64,000 bases of DNA from NCBI GenBank assembly GCA_964403075.1, contig CAYOEV010000013.1:1-64000 (forward strand), read 5' to 3'. Under the pieces are notes generated by a model. The model searched no databases. It saw nothing but the letters and a program-made list of their open reading frames with translations, and was not told where the DNA came from. This stretch comes from CAYOEV01 sp964403075 (GTDB lineage Bacteria; Bacteroidota; Bacteroidia; Cytophagales; Cyclobacteriaceae). The position numbers and the translations under genes were made by a program. Shown here piece after piece: positions 8,857 to 18,186 of this stretch (its first letter is position 1; the number at the start of each line of letters is the position of its first letter).

Positions 8857-8882
8857 AAACCTCTTCAACGAAAGGGTTTTTT
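8857..8882 (+). terminator. Intrinsic terminator of sucC
   Basis: A 10-bp imperfect stem (8857-8866 with 8870-8879, one mismatch and one T-G pair) with a 3-nt loop is followed by a T-rich tail. Confidence 0.65.
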
Positions 8883-8946
8883 ATTTAACCGCTCACCCTG
8901 ATTATCTTCATTAATTCAAGCAACTAATCAAAAAAAGACTGTAAGC

Positions 8947-10542
8947 ATGCCTCTGACATCCGGTGATGAAAGTATCAGCTCGCTAGGCAAACTGTACCGC
9001 TGGTCAAAAGATGTCCTGGTCATTACCGATTTTGATTATCATGTACTGGAGTTTAACCCAATGCTCACCCGTAAGCTAGGTTATCACCAGCATGAGCTGG
9101 AAAGGATGAACTTAAAGGCAATAATCCACCCAGATGACCTTCAGCGCAGTATGGATCAACTGACCGGACTGGTAGCCGGGGCAGTAGAAAGTATCCATTT
9201 TGAAAACCGCTTGCTAGCCAAAAACGGAAATATTTATTGGTGGGAATGGGATACAATAGCCGATTACGAGACCCAAAAAACCTATGCGGTAGGAAGAGAC
9301 ATCACAGAATTGAAGGCGCAAGAAGCATTTAATCTGAAAGCGCAGGCCACAATACTCCACCTCACTGCGCAATCCAGTCTGAAAACTGAATCTTTTCTTG
9401 GCTTCCTTCACCGTTATCTAAACCAACTTAAGGACATCTTCCAGGTGGACAGTGCCAGCTACTGGTTATTTAAAGAAGAAAGCACTGAAATTCATTGCCT
9501 GGGTGCAGCGCAAAACCCGGATGAGGCCAATAGAACCGGTCTGTGCATACGCGAAGTTGAAGCACCCAACTATTTTCACGGAATTAGACATCAACAGCTG
9601 GTCGTCGCTCGTGACGCTTCCAGCCATCCAAGTACGAAAGGACTTGAGGAGAATTACCTAACCACGTATGGCGTACGATCTATGATGGATGCACAGGTTT
9701 TTGTAAAGAATTATTGCAGTGGCATCCTTTGCCTCGAAAGTAGCAGATTGAGAGACTGGTCCATCACCGAACAAAACCTTCTGCTTACTTTTTGTAGTCT
9801 GTTGTCTCATGTCATATCCATCGATTTAAACAGACGATTGGAAGACGCACAAGCCGAGATCCATCATCAACTTGAAGTAAAAAATGAAGAACTGGAGCAA
9901 TTTGTTTACATCGCCAGTCACGACCTGAAAGAACCACTCAATAATACCAGAACCCTGGCCGGTCTTCTTCAATCCCAACTTGATCATCCAGACAACCTAA
10001 AACTGGTAGATTTTATCCTACAGTCTGCCGACCGCATGAGTTTGCTGATCACGGACTTGCTGAACTATGGATTGATAGGAAAAGACCTAGAAAAGCGAGA
10101 AATAAATACCAATGAAATATTGAGGGATATCTTGGAAATCCTGGCGACACAAATCCAAGAAACCCAAGCGCACATCACTTTGGATCAGCTACCTATAATT
10201 ACGGGCTTCCCATCCCAAATTCAATTACTTTTCCAAAACCTGATCCTCAATGGCCTTAAATATCAACCACAGGGACAAGCTGCCAAAATTTTAGTTACGT
10301 GTGAAAACATGGATGACAACTGGCATTTTTTAATCAGAGACAATGGCATCGGCATAGACGCGCGCAACCACGAGAAAATATTTGAACTCTTCAAACGATT
10401 ACATTCGAAAAAGCAATATGTCGGCACGGGTATCGGGTTGGCCCATTGCAAGAAAATTGTCGAACTCCATAAGGGAAAAATATGGGTTGAGTCGAGTCTC
10501 GGTCAAGGTAGCACTTTTCATGTTTCGTTACCAAAGAATTAG
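8947..10542 (+). CDS. PAS-GAF sensor histidine kinase
   Basis: This 531-residue soluble sensor kinase has a PAS domain at about 15-125 ending in GRDITELK. A GAF-like domain follows at about 145-295. A short coiled linker then leads to HisKA with phospho-acceptor His325 in ASHDLKEP. The HATPase_c domain has N-box NLILNGLKY, DNGIGID and GTGIGLAHC. No membrane segment is visible, so it is probably cytosolic and senses an internal signal or redox/light cofactor. No receiver or response regulator is adjacent, making it an orphan kinase. The signal is unknown. Confidence 0.9.
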   Translation: MPLTSGDESISSLGKLYRWSKDVLVITDFDYHVLEFNPMLTRKLGYHQHELERMNLKAIIHPDDLQRSMDQLTGLVAGAVESIHFENRLLAKNGNIYWWEWDTIADYETQKTYAVGRDITELKAQEAFNLKAQATILHLTAQSSLKTESFLGFLHRYLNQLKDIFQVDSASYWLFKEESTEIHCLGAAQNPDEANRTGLCIREVEAPNYFHGIRHQQLVVARDASSHPSTKGLEENYLTTYGVRSMMDAQVFVKNYCSGILCLESSRLRDWSITEQNLLLTFCSLLSHVISIDLNRRLEDAQAEIHHQLEVKNEELEQFVYIASHDLKEPLNNTRTLAGLLQSQLDHPDNLKLVDFILQSADRMSLLITDLLNYGLIGKDLEKREINTNEILRDILEILATQIQETQAHITLDQLPIITGFPSQIQLLFQNLILNGLKYQPQGQAAKILVTCENMDDNWHFLIRDNGIGIDARNHEKIFELFKRLHSKKQYVGTGIGLAHCKKIVELHKGKIWVESSLGQGSTFHVSLPKN

Positions 10543-10566
10543 CAACGCCATGACTATCTTAGGTAG

Positions 10567-11025
10567 ATGAAAAATATGCTGCGAATTCCATTGGTTATTT
10601 TCCTGATCATCTTTTCAATCCGAGCCCTGGCCCAAAGCAAGCGCTTCGAGAATGTTTACGAGTCCAAAAATTATGGCAAATCTTGGGAAGGTTTTAAAAA
10701 AACCAATTTGGTGGGTACGCTCACCAAAAGTGATAAAGGGGCAAGCCCAATAATTCTGATCTTGCAAAATTTGAATACCGGAGAAAATCTTGGCATTACG
10801 TTAAAATTCGAAGCTTACTCCAATAACGGAGCGGTACGTCATGAGTGGCAATTTGGACCTCCGCAATTTCCCAACACCCAATGGAGCAGCGCTACAGGTT
10901 CCAGCACAGTGACAGACGTATTTCTGAACGCAGAGATCTTGAAAATTTTTGATGAGTCAGCGCCCTTCCTACTGGAAATATCCTTCGCTGATAATTCCGC
11001 TATGCGCTATTTCGTAGCTCCATAA
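10567..11025 (+). CDS. Hypothetical exported protein
   Basis: I do not recognise this 152-residue protein. A clear signal peptide (hydrophobic residues 5-20, probable cleavage after ALA at 22) predicts export to the periplasm or surface. The mature part is short, rich in polar residues, and looks like a compact beta-rich domain. It lies 24 bp after the histidine kinase gene and 7 bp before the MORN-like gene, so the three may form one transcript. A near-consensus -7 box (TATCTTAG) precedes its ATG. Confidence 0.7.
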   Translation: MKNMLRIPLVIFLIIFSIRALAQSKRFENVYESKNYGKSWEGFKKTNLVGTLTKSDKGASPIILILQNLNTGENLGITLKFEAYSNNGAVRHEWQFGPPQFPNTQWSSATGSSTVTDVFLNAEILKIFDESAPFLLEISFADNSAMRYFVAP

Positions 11026-11032
11026 AGTGCGC

Positions 11033-12130
11033 ATGGATATTATCGGTCAGGGTACTTACCTGAGTGTTGCACTTTTTTTCATCGCTTCCATCAGATTGGA
11101 ACTTTCCGCACAATTTAAAGGCAGCGCCCGGATAATTGGGGAGGATAGCGTCCAATGGTATTACAATGCCAATGGCTATCTGACCAGTGCTGAATGCGCT
11201 GTGTACTACCGTTTGGCTAAAATGGACTCAGTCTATTTTGCCTTTAACGGCCGTTACCAGGATTTTACCATTGACGGTGACTTACTCCTCGAAGGTTTTT
11301 TTGTATTGAATAAGCCTCATGGTCCGTATCGTTCCTATCATAAAAAGGGTCAGCTCATGGCCAGTGGACAATACCGTAAAGGAAGAAAAACCGGGAAATG
11401 GTTCTACTGGTACAAAACTGGGAAACTGAGAAAAACGGTCTCCTACGCACACGTTACTCCACGCGTTATCGACCTATACAACAAAAATGGCAGAGCCCTG
11501 GTAACTGAAGGAAACGGTTCTTTCAAGGATGACCTGATCTTTCCTGATCATGTACTGATTGGTGAGCTGGTAAACGGACGGCCGCATGGCCAATGGATCA
11601 TGCGAAACCAGATGAATGGCACCATCATCGCCAAAGAATACTTTGAAAAAGGTACGTTTATGGCCGGGGAAAACATTGCTTTAAACCCTTTCACGAATTA
11701 TATGTATTCCGAAAAATCTTATTTCAAGGTAGACACCACTTATCAGTTGATGGCAGAAAAATTCACACAAACGCAGGTATGCCCGCCAAAATGGTTGTCG
11801 TCCTGGTCACAGGTCGATGCCATGTTTCCATTGGATGATCTCAGCATTCAATATCCTTTTGCGCTGTGGCTGGCAGAACGGCTGGCACCACCTGACGAAA
11901 TCGGTTACCTGCTACTGTCCTTTACCATCAATAAGGCTGGCCAATTGGTCGACTACCAGGTATCGGGCAACTTTATTACGGAAACATTTCGCAACGAAGT
12001 GGCCGCAGTGTTAGGCACCAGCCCGAAGTGGTTGCCCGCACTCATCAATGACCAACCCGTCACTTCTACGCATGTGGCCATTGTACAGGTCTTTGGTAAA
12101 GACCGAGTACATGTGATGTTCAACAAGTAA
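11033..12130 (+). CDS. Exported MORN-repeat-like protein
   Basis: This 365-residue secreted or outer-membrane-associated protein has a signal peptide (residues 1-26, ending ELSAQ). It then carries MORN-like antitoxin-repeat segments around HGPYRSYHKKGQLMASGQYR, GKWFYWYKTGKL and RPHGQW. The C-terminal 100 residues resemble a TonB C-terminal-like fold (GYLLLSFTINKAGQL then a WLPA segment). MORN-2 repeats with a TonB-like end are common in Bacteroidota and their role is unknown. I chose ATG 11033 over the in-frame GTG 11027, because the signal peptide then starts normally. Confidence 0.75.
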   Translation: MDIIGQGTYLSVALFFIASIRLELSAQFKGSARIIGEDSVQWYYNANGYLTSAECAVYYRLAKMDSVYFAFNGRYQDFTIDGDLLLEGFFVLNKPHGPYRSYHKKGQLMASGQYRKGRKTGKWFYWYKTGKLRKTVSYAHVTPRVIDLYNKNGRALVTEGNGSFKDDLIFPDHVLIGELVNGRPHGQWIMRNQMNGTIIAKEYFEKGTFMAGENIALNPFTNYMYSEKSYFKVDTTYQLMAEKFTQTQVCPPKWLSSWSQVDAMFPLDDLSIQYPFALWLAERLAPPDEIGYLLLSFTINKAGQLVDYQVSGNFITETFRNEVAAVLGTSPKWLPALINDQPVTSTHVAIVQVFGKDRVHVMFNK

Positions 12131-12136
12131 ACGCAT

Positions 12137-13660
12137 TTATTCCCACTCGATGGTCGCTGGTGGCTTCGAAGAGATATCATACACCACGCGATTGACCCCT
12201 CTGACCCGGTTGATGATGCGGTTGCTCACCTCTCCCAAAAATTCATACGGCAGATGCACCCAATCGGCTGTCATACCATCGAGACTGGTGACCGCCCGCA
12301 ATGCCACCACATTTTCATAAGTGCGCTCATCACCCATCACCCCTACCGCATGCACAGGAAGAAGTACGGCACCGGCCTGCCAAACATCGTCGTACAACCC
12401 GTTGTTTTTGAGGGCATCAATAAATAATCGATCCACTTCCTGAAGAATGTGCACCCGCTCGGCATTCACTTCGCCCAAAATGCGAATACCCAAGCCGGGG
12501 CCCGGAAAAGGATGGCGACCCAGGATGGTCTCAGGAATTTCAAGCGCCCGGCCCACCTGCCTGACTTCATCCTTGAAAAGCGTGTTTAAGGGTTCCACTA
12601 CTTTGAGGTGCATTTTTTCTGGTAATCCACCAACATTGTGGTGTGACTTGATGGTTGCAGACGGACCCTTGACAGATACCGACTCTATGACATCCGGATA
12701 AATGGTACCCTGCCCCAACCATTTTACCTCTTCGATGCGATGCGCCTCTTTGTCAAAAACCTCAATGAATACACGACCTATGGCTTTACGCTTCAACTCC
12801 GGATCCTCTATGCCTTTTAATGCGGTATAAAATTGGTCCTTGGCATCTACCCCCTTCACATTCAGGCCCAATTCCTTGTACGACTCCATCACCTCCTCAA
12901 ACTCGTGCTTACGTAATAAACCATTGTCTACGAAGATGCAAAAGAGGTGATGGCCAACCGCCTGGTGGATAAGCATAGCAGCAACACTGGAATCCACACC
13001 ACCGCTTAAACCCATCACTACTCGGTCATCTCCCAATTGAGCTTTCAGTTGCGACACTGTATCGTGAATGAAGGAATCGGGTGTCCAATCCTGCCGGGCA
13101 CCGCACACGTCCACCACAAAATTTTGAAGCAATTGCTTCCCTTGTTCGGTATGTGTTACCTCAGGATGAAATTGAATGCCATATTGCGGGCGATCTTTGA
13201 CGTGATATGCAGCTATCGGAATGTCTCTCGTAGAAGCCACAATCTCGAAGTGATCTGGTAAATCCAGAATGGAGTCGGCATGTGACATCCAGACCTGGCT
13301 TCCACTTGGAATCTCTTTGAATAGAGGACTCTCGGCGTCAGTTCGGGCCAGGTGCGCACGTCCGTATTCACGGTGTGCTGCACGGGCAATGGTACCACCA
13401 GATTTCTTTGCAAATAGTTGTGCCCCGTAACATATCCCCAACATCGGTAAATCCAGCGAATCGAAATCATAGTCCGGCGCACCCAAATCCATCACAGAGC
13501 AAGGTCCACCCGAAAAAATGATCCCTACGGTATTTGTATCCACCTCTGGCGGATGATTGAAAGGATGTATTTCACAATAAACGTTCAGCTCGCGAATCCT
13601 TCGGGCGATTAACTGCGTATATTGAGAACCAAAATCCAGTATAATTAGCTTTTGAGACAT
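12137..13660 (-). CDS. guaA: GMP synthase (glutamine-hydrolysing)
   Basis: GuaA converts XMP, glutamine and ATP to GMP. The class-I amidotransferase domain has the oxyanion/nucleophile motif GICYGAQ with Cys77, and HPEV supplies the catalytic His. The PP-loop motif GLSGGVDSS marks the ATP-pyrophosphatase domain, and the dimerisation domain ends in PPATIEWE. I chose ATG 13660 (MSQKLIILDFGSQYTQ), the family start and 507 residues long. An extension to 13681 is open but atypical. The start codon overlaps the divergent DUF4159 gene. Confidence 0.97.
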   Translation of the reverse strand: MSQKLIILDFGSQYTQLIARRIRELNVYCEIHPFNHPPEVDTNTVGIIFSGGPCSVMDLGAPDYDFDSLDLPMLGICYGAQLFAKKSGGTIARAAHREYGRAHLARTDAESPLFKEIPSGSQVWMSHADSILDLPDHFEIVASTRDIPIAAYHVKDRPQYGIQFHPEVTHTEQGKQLLQNFVVDVCGARQDWTPDSFIHDTVSQLKAQLGDDRVVMGLSGGVDSSVAAMLIHQAVGHHLFCIFVDNGLLRKHEFEEVMESYKELGLNVKGVDAKDQFYTALKGIEDPELKRKAIGRVFIEVFDKEAHRIEEVKWLGQGTIYPDVIESVSVKGPSATIKSHHNVGGLPEKMHLKVVEPLNTLFKDEVRQVGRALEIPETILGRHPFPGPGLGIRILGEVNAERVHILQEVDRLFIDALKNNGLYDDVWQAGAVLLPVHAVGVMGDERTYENVVALRAVTSLDGMTADWVHLPYEFLGEVSNRIINRVRGVNRVVYDISSKPPATIEWE

Positions 13661-14315
13661 GCATGTAAAATTACTACTCAATTGTTTCTTGCTGTTTATA
13701 CTTTATGCCGTCCAAGGTCAGCAAATTAGAATTGCCAAATTAAAATATGATGGCGGGGGTGACTGGTACGCCAACAAAACAGCACTCCCCAATCTGATTG
13801 ATTTTTGTAACCGACAGTTAGAAACGCGCCTGTACCGAGAAGATGACATCGTGGAAGTCGGAAGCCCGGGACTGTTTGCCTATCCCTATGTTTACATGAC
13901 TGGTCATGGTAATGTTCGCTTCACCGACCGCCAGGCAGAGAATCTACGCAACTACCTGATGGCGGGTGGCTTTTTACACATCGACGATAATTACGGGCTG
14001 GATCCATTCATCAGGGTAGAGATGAAAAAGGTATTTCCTCAAATAGACTTCGTGGAAGTGCCCTTTGAGCACCCGATATACCATCAAAAATTTGAATTCA
14101 GCCAAGGTCTCCCTAAAATACACGAGCACGATGGTAAACCAGCGCAAGGATTTGGTATCTTTTACCAAGGTCGCTTAGTATGCTTTTACAGCTACGAATC
14201 CGATCTGGGCAATGGATGGGAAGACCAGGTCATCTACGGTGATCCTGAACGAGTCAGACAATTGGCCCTTCAAATGGGTGCCAATATCATCTCGTTTGCT
14301 TTCACCCAGGATTGA
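13659..14315 (+). CDS. DUF4159-domain exported protein
   Basis: This 218-residue protein has a signal peptide (residues 1-20, before QQIRIAKL) and a mature domain matching DUF4159. Landmarks are YDGGGDWYAN, a TGHGN motif and HIDDNYG. DUF4159 proteins are widespread in Bacteroidota and have a flavodoxin/GATase-like fold by family description; no function is established. Its ATG shares two bases with the guaA start on the other strand. Confidence 0.8.
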   Translation: MHVKLLLNCFLLFILYAVQGQQIRIAKLKYDGGGDWYANKTALPNLIDFCNRQLETRLYREDDIVEVGSPGLFAYPYVYMTGHGNVRFTDRQAENLRNYLMAGGFLHIDDNYGLDPFIRVEMKKVFPQIDFVEVPFEHPIYHQKFEFSQGLPKIHEHDGKPAQGFGIFYQGRLVCFYSYESDLGNGWEDQVIYGDPERVRQLALQMGANIISFAFTQD

Positions 14316-14333
14316 TGCATTCTTTCCTACCAA

Positions 14334-15257
14334 CTACTCGGGTCTTGTAGCCCCGAATTGCCAGACAAGCCCCAGGCTAAATACACTTTTGAACTGTATT
14401 TCCGGACTGGTTTGATCTACCGTACCATCGTCATCGGTGTCCTGATCAATTTTGATGTCATCATCGTAAATCAATTGTGTAAAGAGTTTCGTGGTCAGGA
14501 AACTATTAATTTGAAGATTTAGGCTATTGGTCCAATTCACATCAATATTCCCAAAATCTTCCGACTTGTAAGAAGAGAATAAATCCAATCTGGAGTCTAA
14601 ACTCACATTTTTAAACGGCTCGTGCTTGTACATGGCGCGAAAAGATACACCAGTTTCCGACCTGAAATTCCTACCTGGATCAACCCCATAAGCCCCTAAT
14701 GCCGCCAATTCATCATCGCTTACGAAAGTCATCTTTGAAGTGAACGGAGAAAATTTGAATGTCAGAAAAGGCAGCGGTTCGTAGGTGATACCAGTAGCAA
14801 TACTCAAGTAGCCAGGTGCCATGAAGTTTGAAATTAAACTATCGAGATTATCCACTGCAAAACCCTCCGCAAACTGCGTGCGAAAGTCAGCTAAAATATA
14901 ATAAAACCACCTCTCCCCTTCCGGTGTGATTCGATATTGGTAATTAGCAACCAGACTGATTCGATCATCTGATTTAAGGAAGCGACTGTCCGCTCCCTGC
15001 TTGATAATCCCGTAGCCTAAATCAATGTTATTGGTCCATTTACTTCTATTCTTGTTTCGATCAGCAAAAAAACTAAAAGAAGAATTCCATGCGGTGGAAT
15101 TTTGCCCTCCTGCTGCCCAGTTGGTGAGATTTACTTGAGAGAAGGTGAGATCAGCCTGCCCACCGCTAAGCCAATAAGTGGTGTCAGCGGGAGTGGATTG
15201 TCCCAAGGCCATCAATGCGGCCAGCATAAAGATGAGTGTCAAACTTTGTTTGTACAT
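14334..15257 (-). CDS. DUF3078-domain protein, probable outer-membrane barrel
   Basis: The 307-residue protein has a signal peptide ending near ALMALGQ. The mature part starts WLSGGQADLTFSQVNLTNWA, the DUF3078 hallmark with its NWAAGG segment. Alternating hydrophobic and aromatic strands and a C-terminal FSLGLVWQF segment suggest an outer-membrane beta-barrel. Function is unknown. It is convergent with the DUF4159 gene, with 18 bp between stops. Confidence 0.82.
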   Translation of the reverse strand: MYKQSLTLIFMLAALMALGQSTPADTTYWLSGGQADLTFSQVNLTNWAAGGQNSTAWNSSFSFFADRNKNRSKWTNNIDLGYGIIKQGADSRFLKSDDRISLVANYQYRITPEGERWFYYILADFRTQFAEGFAVDNLDSLISNFMAPGYLSIATGITYEPLPFLTFKFSPFTSKMTFVSDDELAALGAYGVDPGRNFRSETGVSFRAMYKHEPFKNVSLDSRLDLFSSYKSEDFGNIDVNWTNSLNLQINSFLTTKLFTQLIYDDDIKIDQDTDDDGTVDQTSPEIQFKSVFSLGLVWQFGATRPE

Positions 15258-15294
15258 GAGGTTTGATGAATTTTAATTCTTAAAAATATAGTTC

Positions 15295-16125
15295 ATGCGC
15301 TTAATCGTTCTTACACTATTCGTATTTTTATTTTCCTGTGATCAAAAAGCCGTCAAACAATTGGAAGAAAGGTTTGGACAGGAAGCCCAAAAAAACGGTA
15401 CACCAACGACCCAGACGGATAGAAAATCCCAAAAGCCAGATGCAGTACCCCTCAGTTTTTCCCGAGTAGACGTCAGCAAAAAGCTGGATTGCGGCGAAGC
15501 CAACTGCACCTACATTCGTGTGCAGTACCCGCAGGTGATCACGGATGGCTATGACGCGGTAAATCGACTACTCACCGATGCGGTAAATGTGCGCATGGCC
15601 AATTATCTGACCGATGACTCGCGCAACGCCGATACACCGGGACTTGCAGATCAGTTTCTACTGGATTACCAGTCCTTTAAAACGCAGTTTCCAGAAAGCA
15701 CCACCCCCTGGTTCCTGGAAATTGATGGAGATGTCCTCTACAACACCACCAACTTTTCGAGCATTAGAATTAAGGAAAAAGCGTACACAGGTGGTGCACA
15801 TGAAAATACAGATGTACAATACATCAACATCCACCGTACTGGTAGCAGGCTGAACGCTTACGGAGATTTTTTTGAAGATGTAGAAGCTGTTCGCAAACTG
15901 GTCGATGAAAATTTCCGCAGTCTAAAGGGACTGGAGCCCGAGGAAGATTTGGCGGCGAAAGGGTTTACTTTCGAAGCCAATACTTTTCAACTATCTGATA
16001 ACTTCGGTTTTTCATCAGCGGGTTTGGAAGTGTATTACAATGCTTATACCATTGGTAGCTACGCACAGGGACCTACACTTGTAATTGTTCCCTGGGATAG
16101 ACTGGTGCCCTACTTTAAGTGGTAA
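15295..16125 (+). CDS. DUF3298/DUF4163-domain lipoprotein
   Basis: This 276-residue lipoprotein has lipobox LFSC with Cys15, followed by a polar linker. The domain resembles RsiV-type DUF3298/DUF4163 proteins: the segment KAYTGGAHENTDVQYINI and the C-terminal GSYAQGPTLVIVPW are typical. Related domains occur in anti-sigma factors and lysozyme-binding proteins, but this copy has no cytosolic part. It is therefore a stand-alone periplasmic or surface lipoprotein of unknown role. Confidence 0.8.
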   Translation: MRLIVLTLFVFLFSCDQKAVKQLEERFGQEAQKNGTPTTQTDRKSQKPDAVPLSFSRVDVSKKLDCGEANCTYIRVQYPQVITDGYDAVNRLLTDAVNVRMANYLTDDSRNADTPGLADQFLLDYQSFKTQFPESTTPWFLEIDGDVLYNTTNFSSIRIKEKAYTGGAHENTDVQYINIHRTGSRLNAYGDFFEDVEAVRKLVDENFRSLKGLEPEEDLAAKGFTFEANTFQLSDNFGFSSAGLEVYYNAYTIGSYAQGPTLVIVPWDRLVPYFKW

Positions 16126-16369
16126 TAAAAATTAAATTCATGTACCACAATGCAAAGTCAGTCACTTTAAGGCCAAGGTAAGAGACCTGCCACCACCCGC
16201 CATGGCAGACAAAATAAACTTTAAAATGGGGAGCTTTTTAGGAATGAAAGACATGCAAAAAATAGGCCTTCCATGAGTGGCAATCAATGAGGGTCACGCG
16301 CCCATCGAACTTAAATCATTTTAGCGCACCGGTTTACAGCTTGCCACCGGCAAAAACTAATCATTCGAC

Positions 16370-18058
16370 TCAGTCGTAACTGTTCTGCTTCAAATCCTCC
16401 TCCTTGAGAATCCTGCGCAAAATTTTGCCTACATTCGACTTAGGGAGTTCGTCTACAAATGCCACATGTTTGGGACATTTGTAGCCGGTCATATGCTCGT
16501 GGCAGTAATCTTTGACGTCTTGTTCGGTAAGACTGTCTCCTTTGCGGACGATGAAAGCCTTTACCGCTTCTGTAGATTTTTTATCCGGTACACCTACGAC
16601 GCCTACTTCGACTACCTCTTCGTGTAGGGCAATGACATCTTCTACCTCATTTGGATACACATTGAATCCGGATACCAGAATCATTTCTTTCTTGCGATCT
16701 ACAATTTTCAAAAAACCGCGCTCATCCATCACGGCAATGTCTCCTGTTTTGAACCAACCGTCATGGAAACTATTTTTGGTTTCCTCTGGTCTGTTGTAAT
16801 AACCCGAAAACACCTGAGGCCCCTTGGCCAGCAACTCACCACGTTCGCCTATGGGCACCTCTTTGCCGTTTTCATCTGCAATCAAAATGTCTGTATTGGG
16901 TACTGGTAAGCCTATATAACCAGTTTCCTGCCCTTTAACCAGTGGATTCATGGTTAGCACTGGTGAGGTTTCTGTGAGTCCATATCCTTCCGATACCGGA
17001 GTTCCTGTACACTCCTGCCACTTTTCGGCCACATATTTCTGCAAGGCCATGCCGCCGGCAAAAGAAAATTTCAAGCCGGAAAAGTCGATATCCCTAAATT
17101 TTGGTTGATTGAGCAGTCCGTTAAATAAAGTATTCACACCCGTCAATATGGTAAATGGATGCCGCTTCAGATCCTTGAAGAAGGCTTTCATGTCCCGCGG
17201 GTTTGTTACCAATACATTGCGCGCACCTATTCGCACGGTCATGAAAGCATTGCAAGTCAGGGCAAAAATATGGTACATCGGCAACGCAGTAATGAAAATT
17301 TCTTTTCCCTCCAGCACACCCCCATGACCCATCCAGGCACATACCTGTTCAATATTGGCCAACACATTCTGATGAGACAACATGGCTCCCTTGGACACGC
17401 CGGTAGTTCCTCCCGTATACTGTAGAAAAGCCAAATCTTCCGGCCAATATTCTACTCGCATAGGTGGTTTCGCTTTTCCTAAATCCAAAATCTGTCCAAA
17501 TTTATAAGCCTGCGGTATGGTATAAGTCGGCACCATTTTCTTTACGTTTTTTACAACGAAGTTGACAATGTTGCCCTTAAGCCCGCCAAGCAAATCACCT
17601 ATTTGTGTAATGATGACCGTCTCGATCCTCGTATCCGGGAGTATCTCTTCCAGTAGACTGGCAAAATTGGCTAAAATGACTATGCCTTTCACCTGTGAGT
17701 CATGAAATTGATGCTTCATCTCGTCCGGCTTATAAAGCGGGTTGGTGTTGACCACGGTCAACCCTGCCTTGAGCGCACCGAACATGGCTACCGGATACTG
17801 CAATAAGTTGGGCATTTGAATGGCCATCTTATCCCCCGGTTTTAATGGCGTGTGGTGCTGAATAAAGGATGCAAAATGATCAGATAACTGGTCAAGCTCC
17901 CTAAAAGTAATGGCCACACCCATATTTTCATAAGCCACAAGATCTCCGTATTTTTCTACGGAATCACTTAACATTTCAGGGATTGAATGATATACTTCGG
18001 TGGCTACTGTTGGGGCTACATTGTCCGGATAAGTCTTGTGCCAGGGTCTGCTGATCAT
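16370..18058 (-). CDS. fadD: Long-chain-fatty-acid--CoA ligase
   Basis: This AMP-forming acyl-CoA synthetase activates fatty acids for beta-oxidation or lipid synthesis. Motifs are the P-loop-like QYTGGTTGVSKGA, YGLTETSP, the hinge region TGDIAVMDERGFLKIVDRKK, and PKSNVGKILRR with catalytic Lys near the end. I chose ATG 18058 (MISRPWHKTYP); 562 residues matches FadD. An open extension to 18100 adds 14 atypical residues. A consensus -7 box sits 18 nt upstream. It is a single gene downstream of an RNA gene with its own terminator. Confidence 0.93.
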   Translation of the reverse strand: MISRPWHKTYPDNVAPTVATEVYHSIPEMLSDSVEKYGDLVAYENMGVAITFRELDQLSDHFASFIQHHTPLKPGDKMAIQMPNLLQYPVAMFGALKAGLTVVNTNPLYKPDEMKHQFHDSQVKGIVILANFASLLEEILPDTRIETVIITQIGDLLGGLKGNIVNFVVKNVKKMVPTYTIPQAYKFGQILDLGKAKPPMRVEYWPEDLAFLQYTGGTTGVSKGAMLSHQNVLANIEQVCAWMGHGGVLEGKEIFITALPMYHIFALTCNAFMTVRIGARNVLVTNPRDMKAFFKDLKRHPFTILTGVNTLFNGLLNQPKFRDIDFSGLKFSFAGGMALQKYVAEKWQECTGTPVSEGYGLTETSPVLTMNPLVKGQETGYIGLPVPNTDILIADENGKEVPIGERGELLAKGPQVFSGYYNRPEETKNSFHDGWFKTGDIAVMDERGFLKIVDRKKEMILVSGFNVYPNEVEDVIALHEEVVEVGVVGVPDKKSTEAVKAFIVRKGDSLTEQDVKDYCHEHMTGYKCPKHVAFVDELPKSNVGKILRRILKEEDLKQNSYD

Positions 18059-18075
18059 GCGTATTTCGTTTGTTT

Positions 18076-18083
18076 CAAACCTA
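18076..18083 (-). promoter_or_regulatory. -7 box of fadD
   Basis: TAGGTTTG on the minus strand matches TAnnTTTG exactly and ends 18 nt before the chosen fadD ATG. The -33 region is weak (TTC at 18101-18103, 17-bp spacing). Confidence 0.45.
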
Positions 18084-18120
18084 AATATAAAGCCATGCAC
18101 GAATTTTTAAGGTCTCTGAC

Positions 18121-18159
18121 CAAAAGAAAGCCCGGTCCTCCCCCAAGGTACCAGGCTTC
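18121..18159 (-). terminator. Terminator between tRNA-like RNA and fadD
   Basis: On the minus strand GAAGCCTGG (18151-18159) pairs with CCGGGCTTTC (18126-18135) with one bulge, around a 15-nt loop. It is followed by TTTT. It separates the tRNA-like transcript from fadD, arguing that the RNA is not merely the fadD leader. Confidence 0.6.
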
Positions 18160-18186
18160 ATTAAACAACATTAACCCAAAAAGTAG

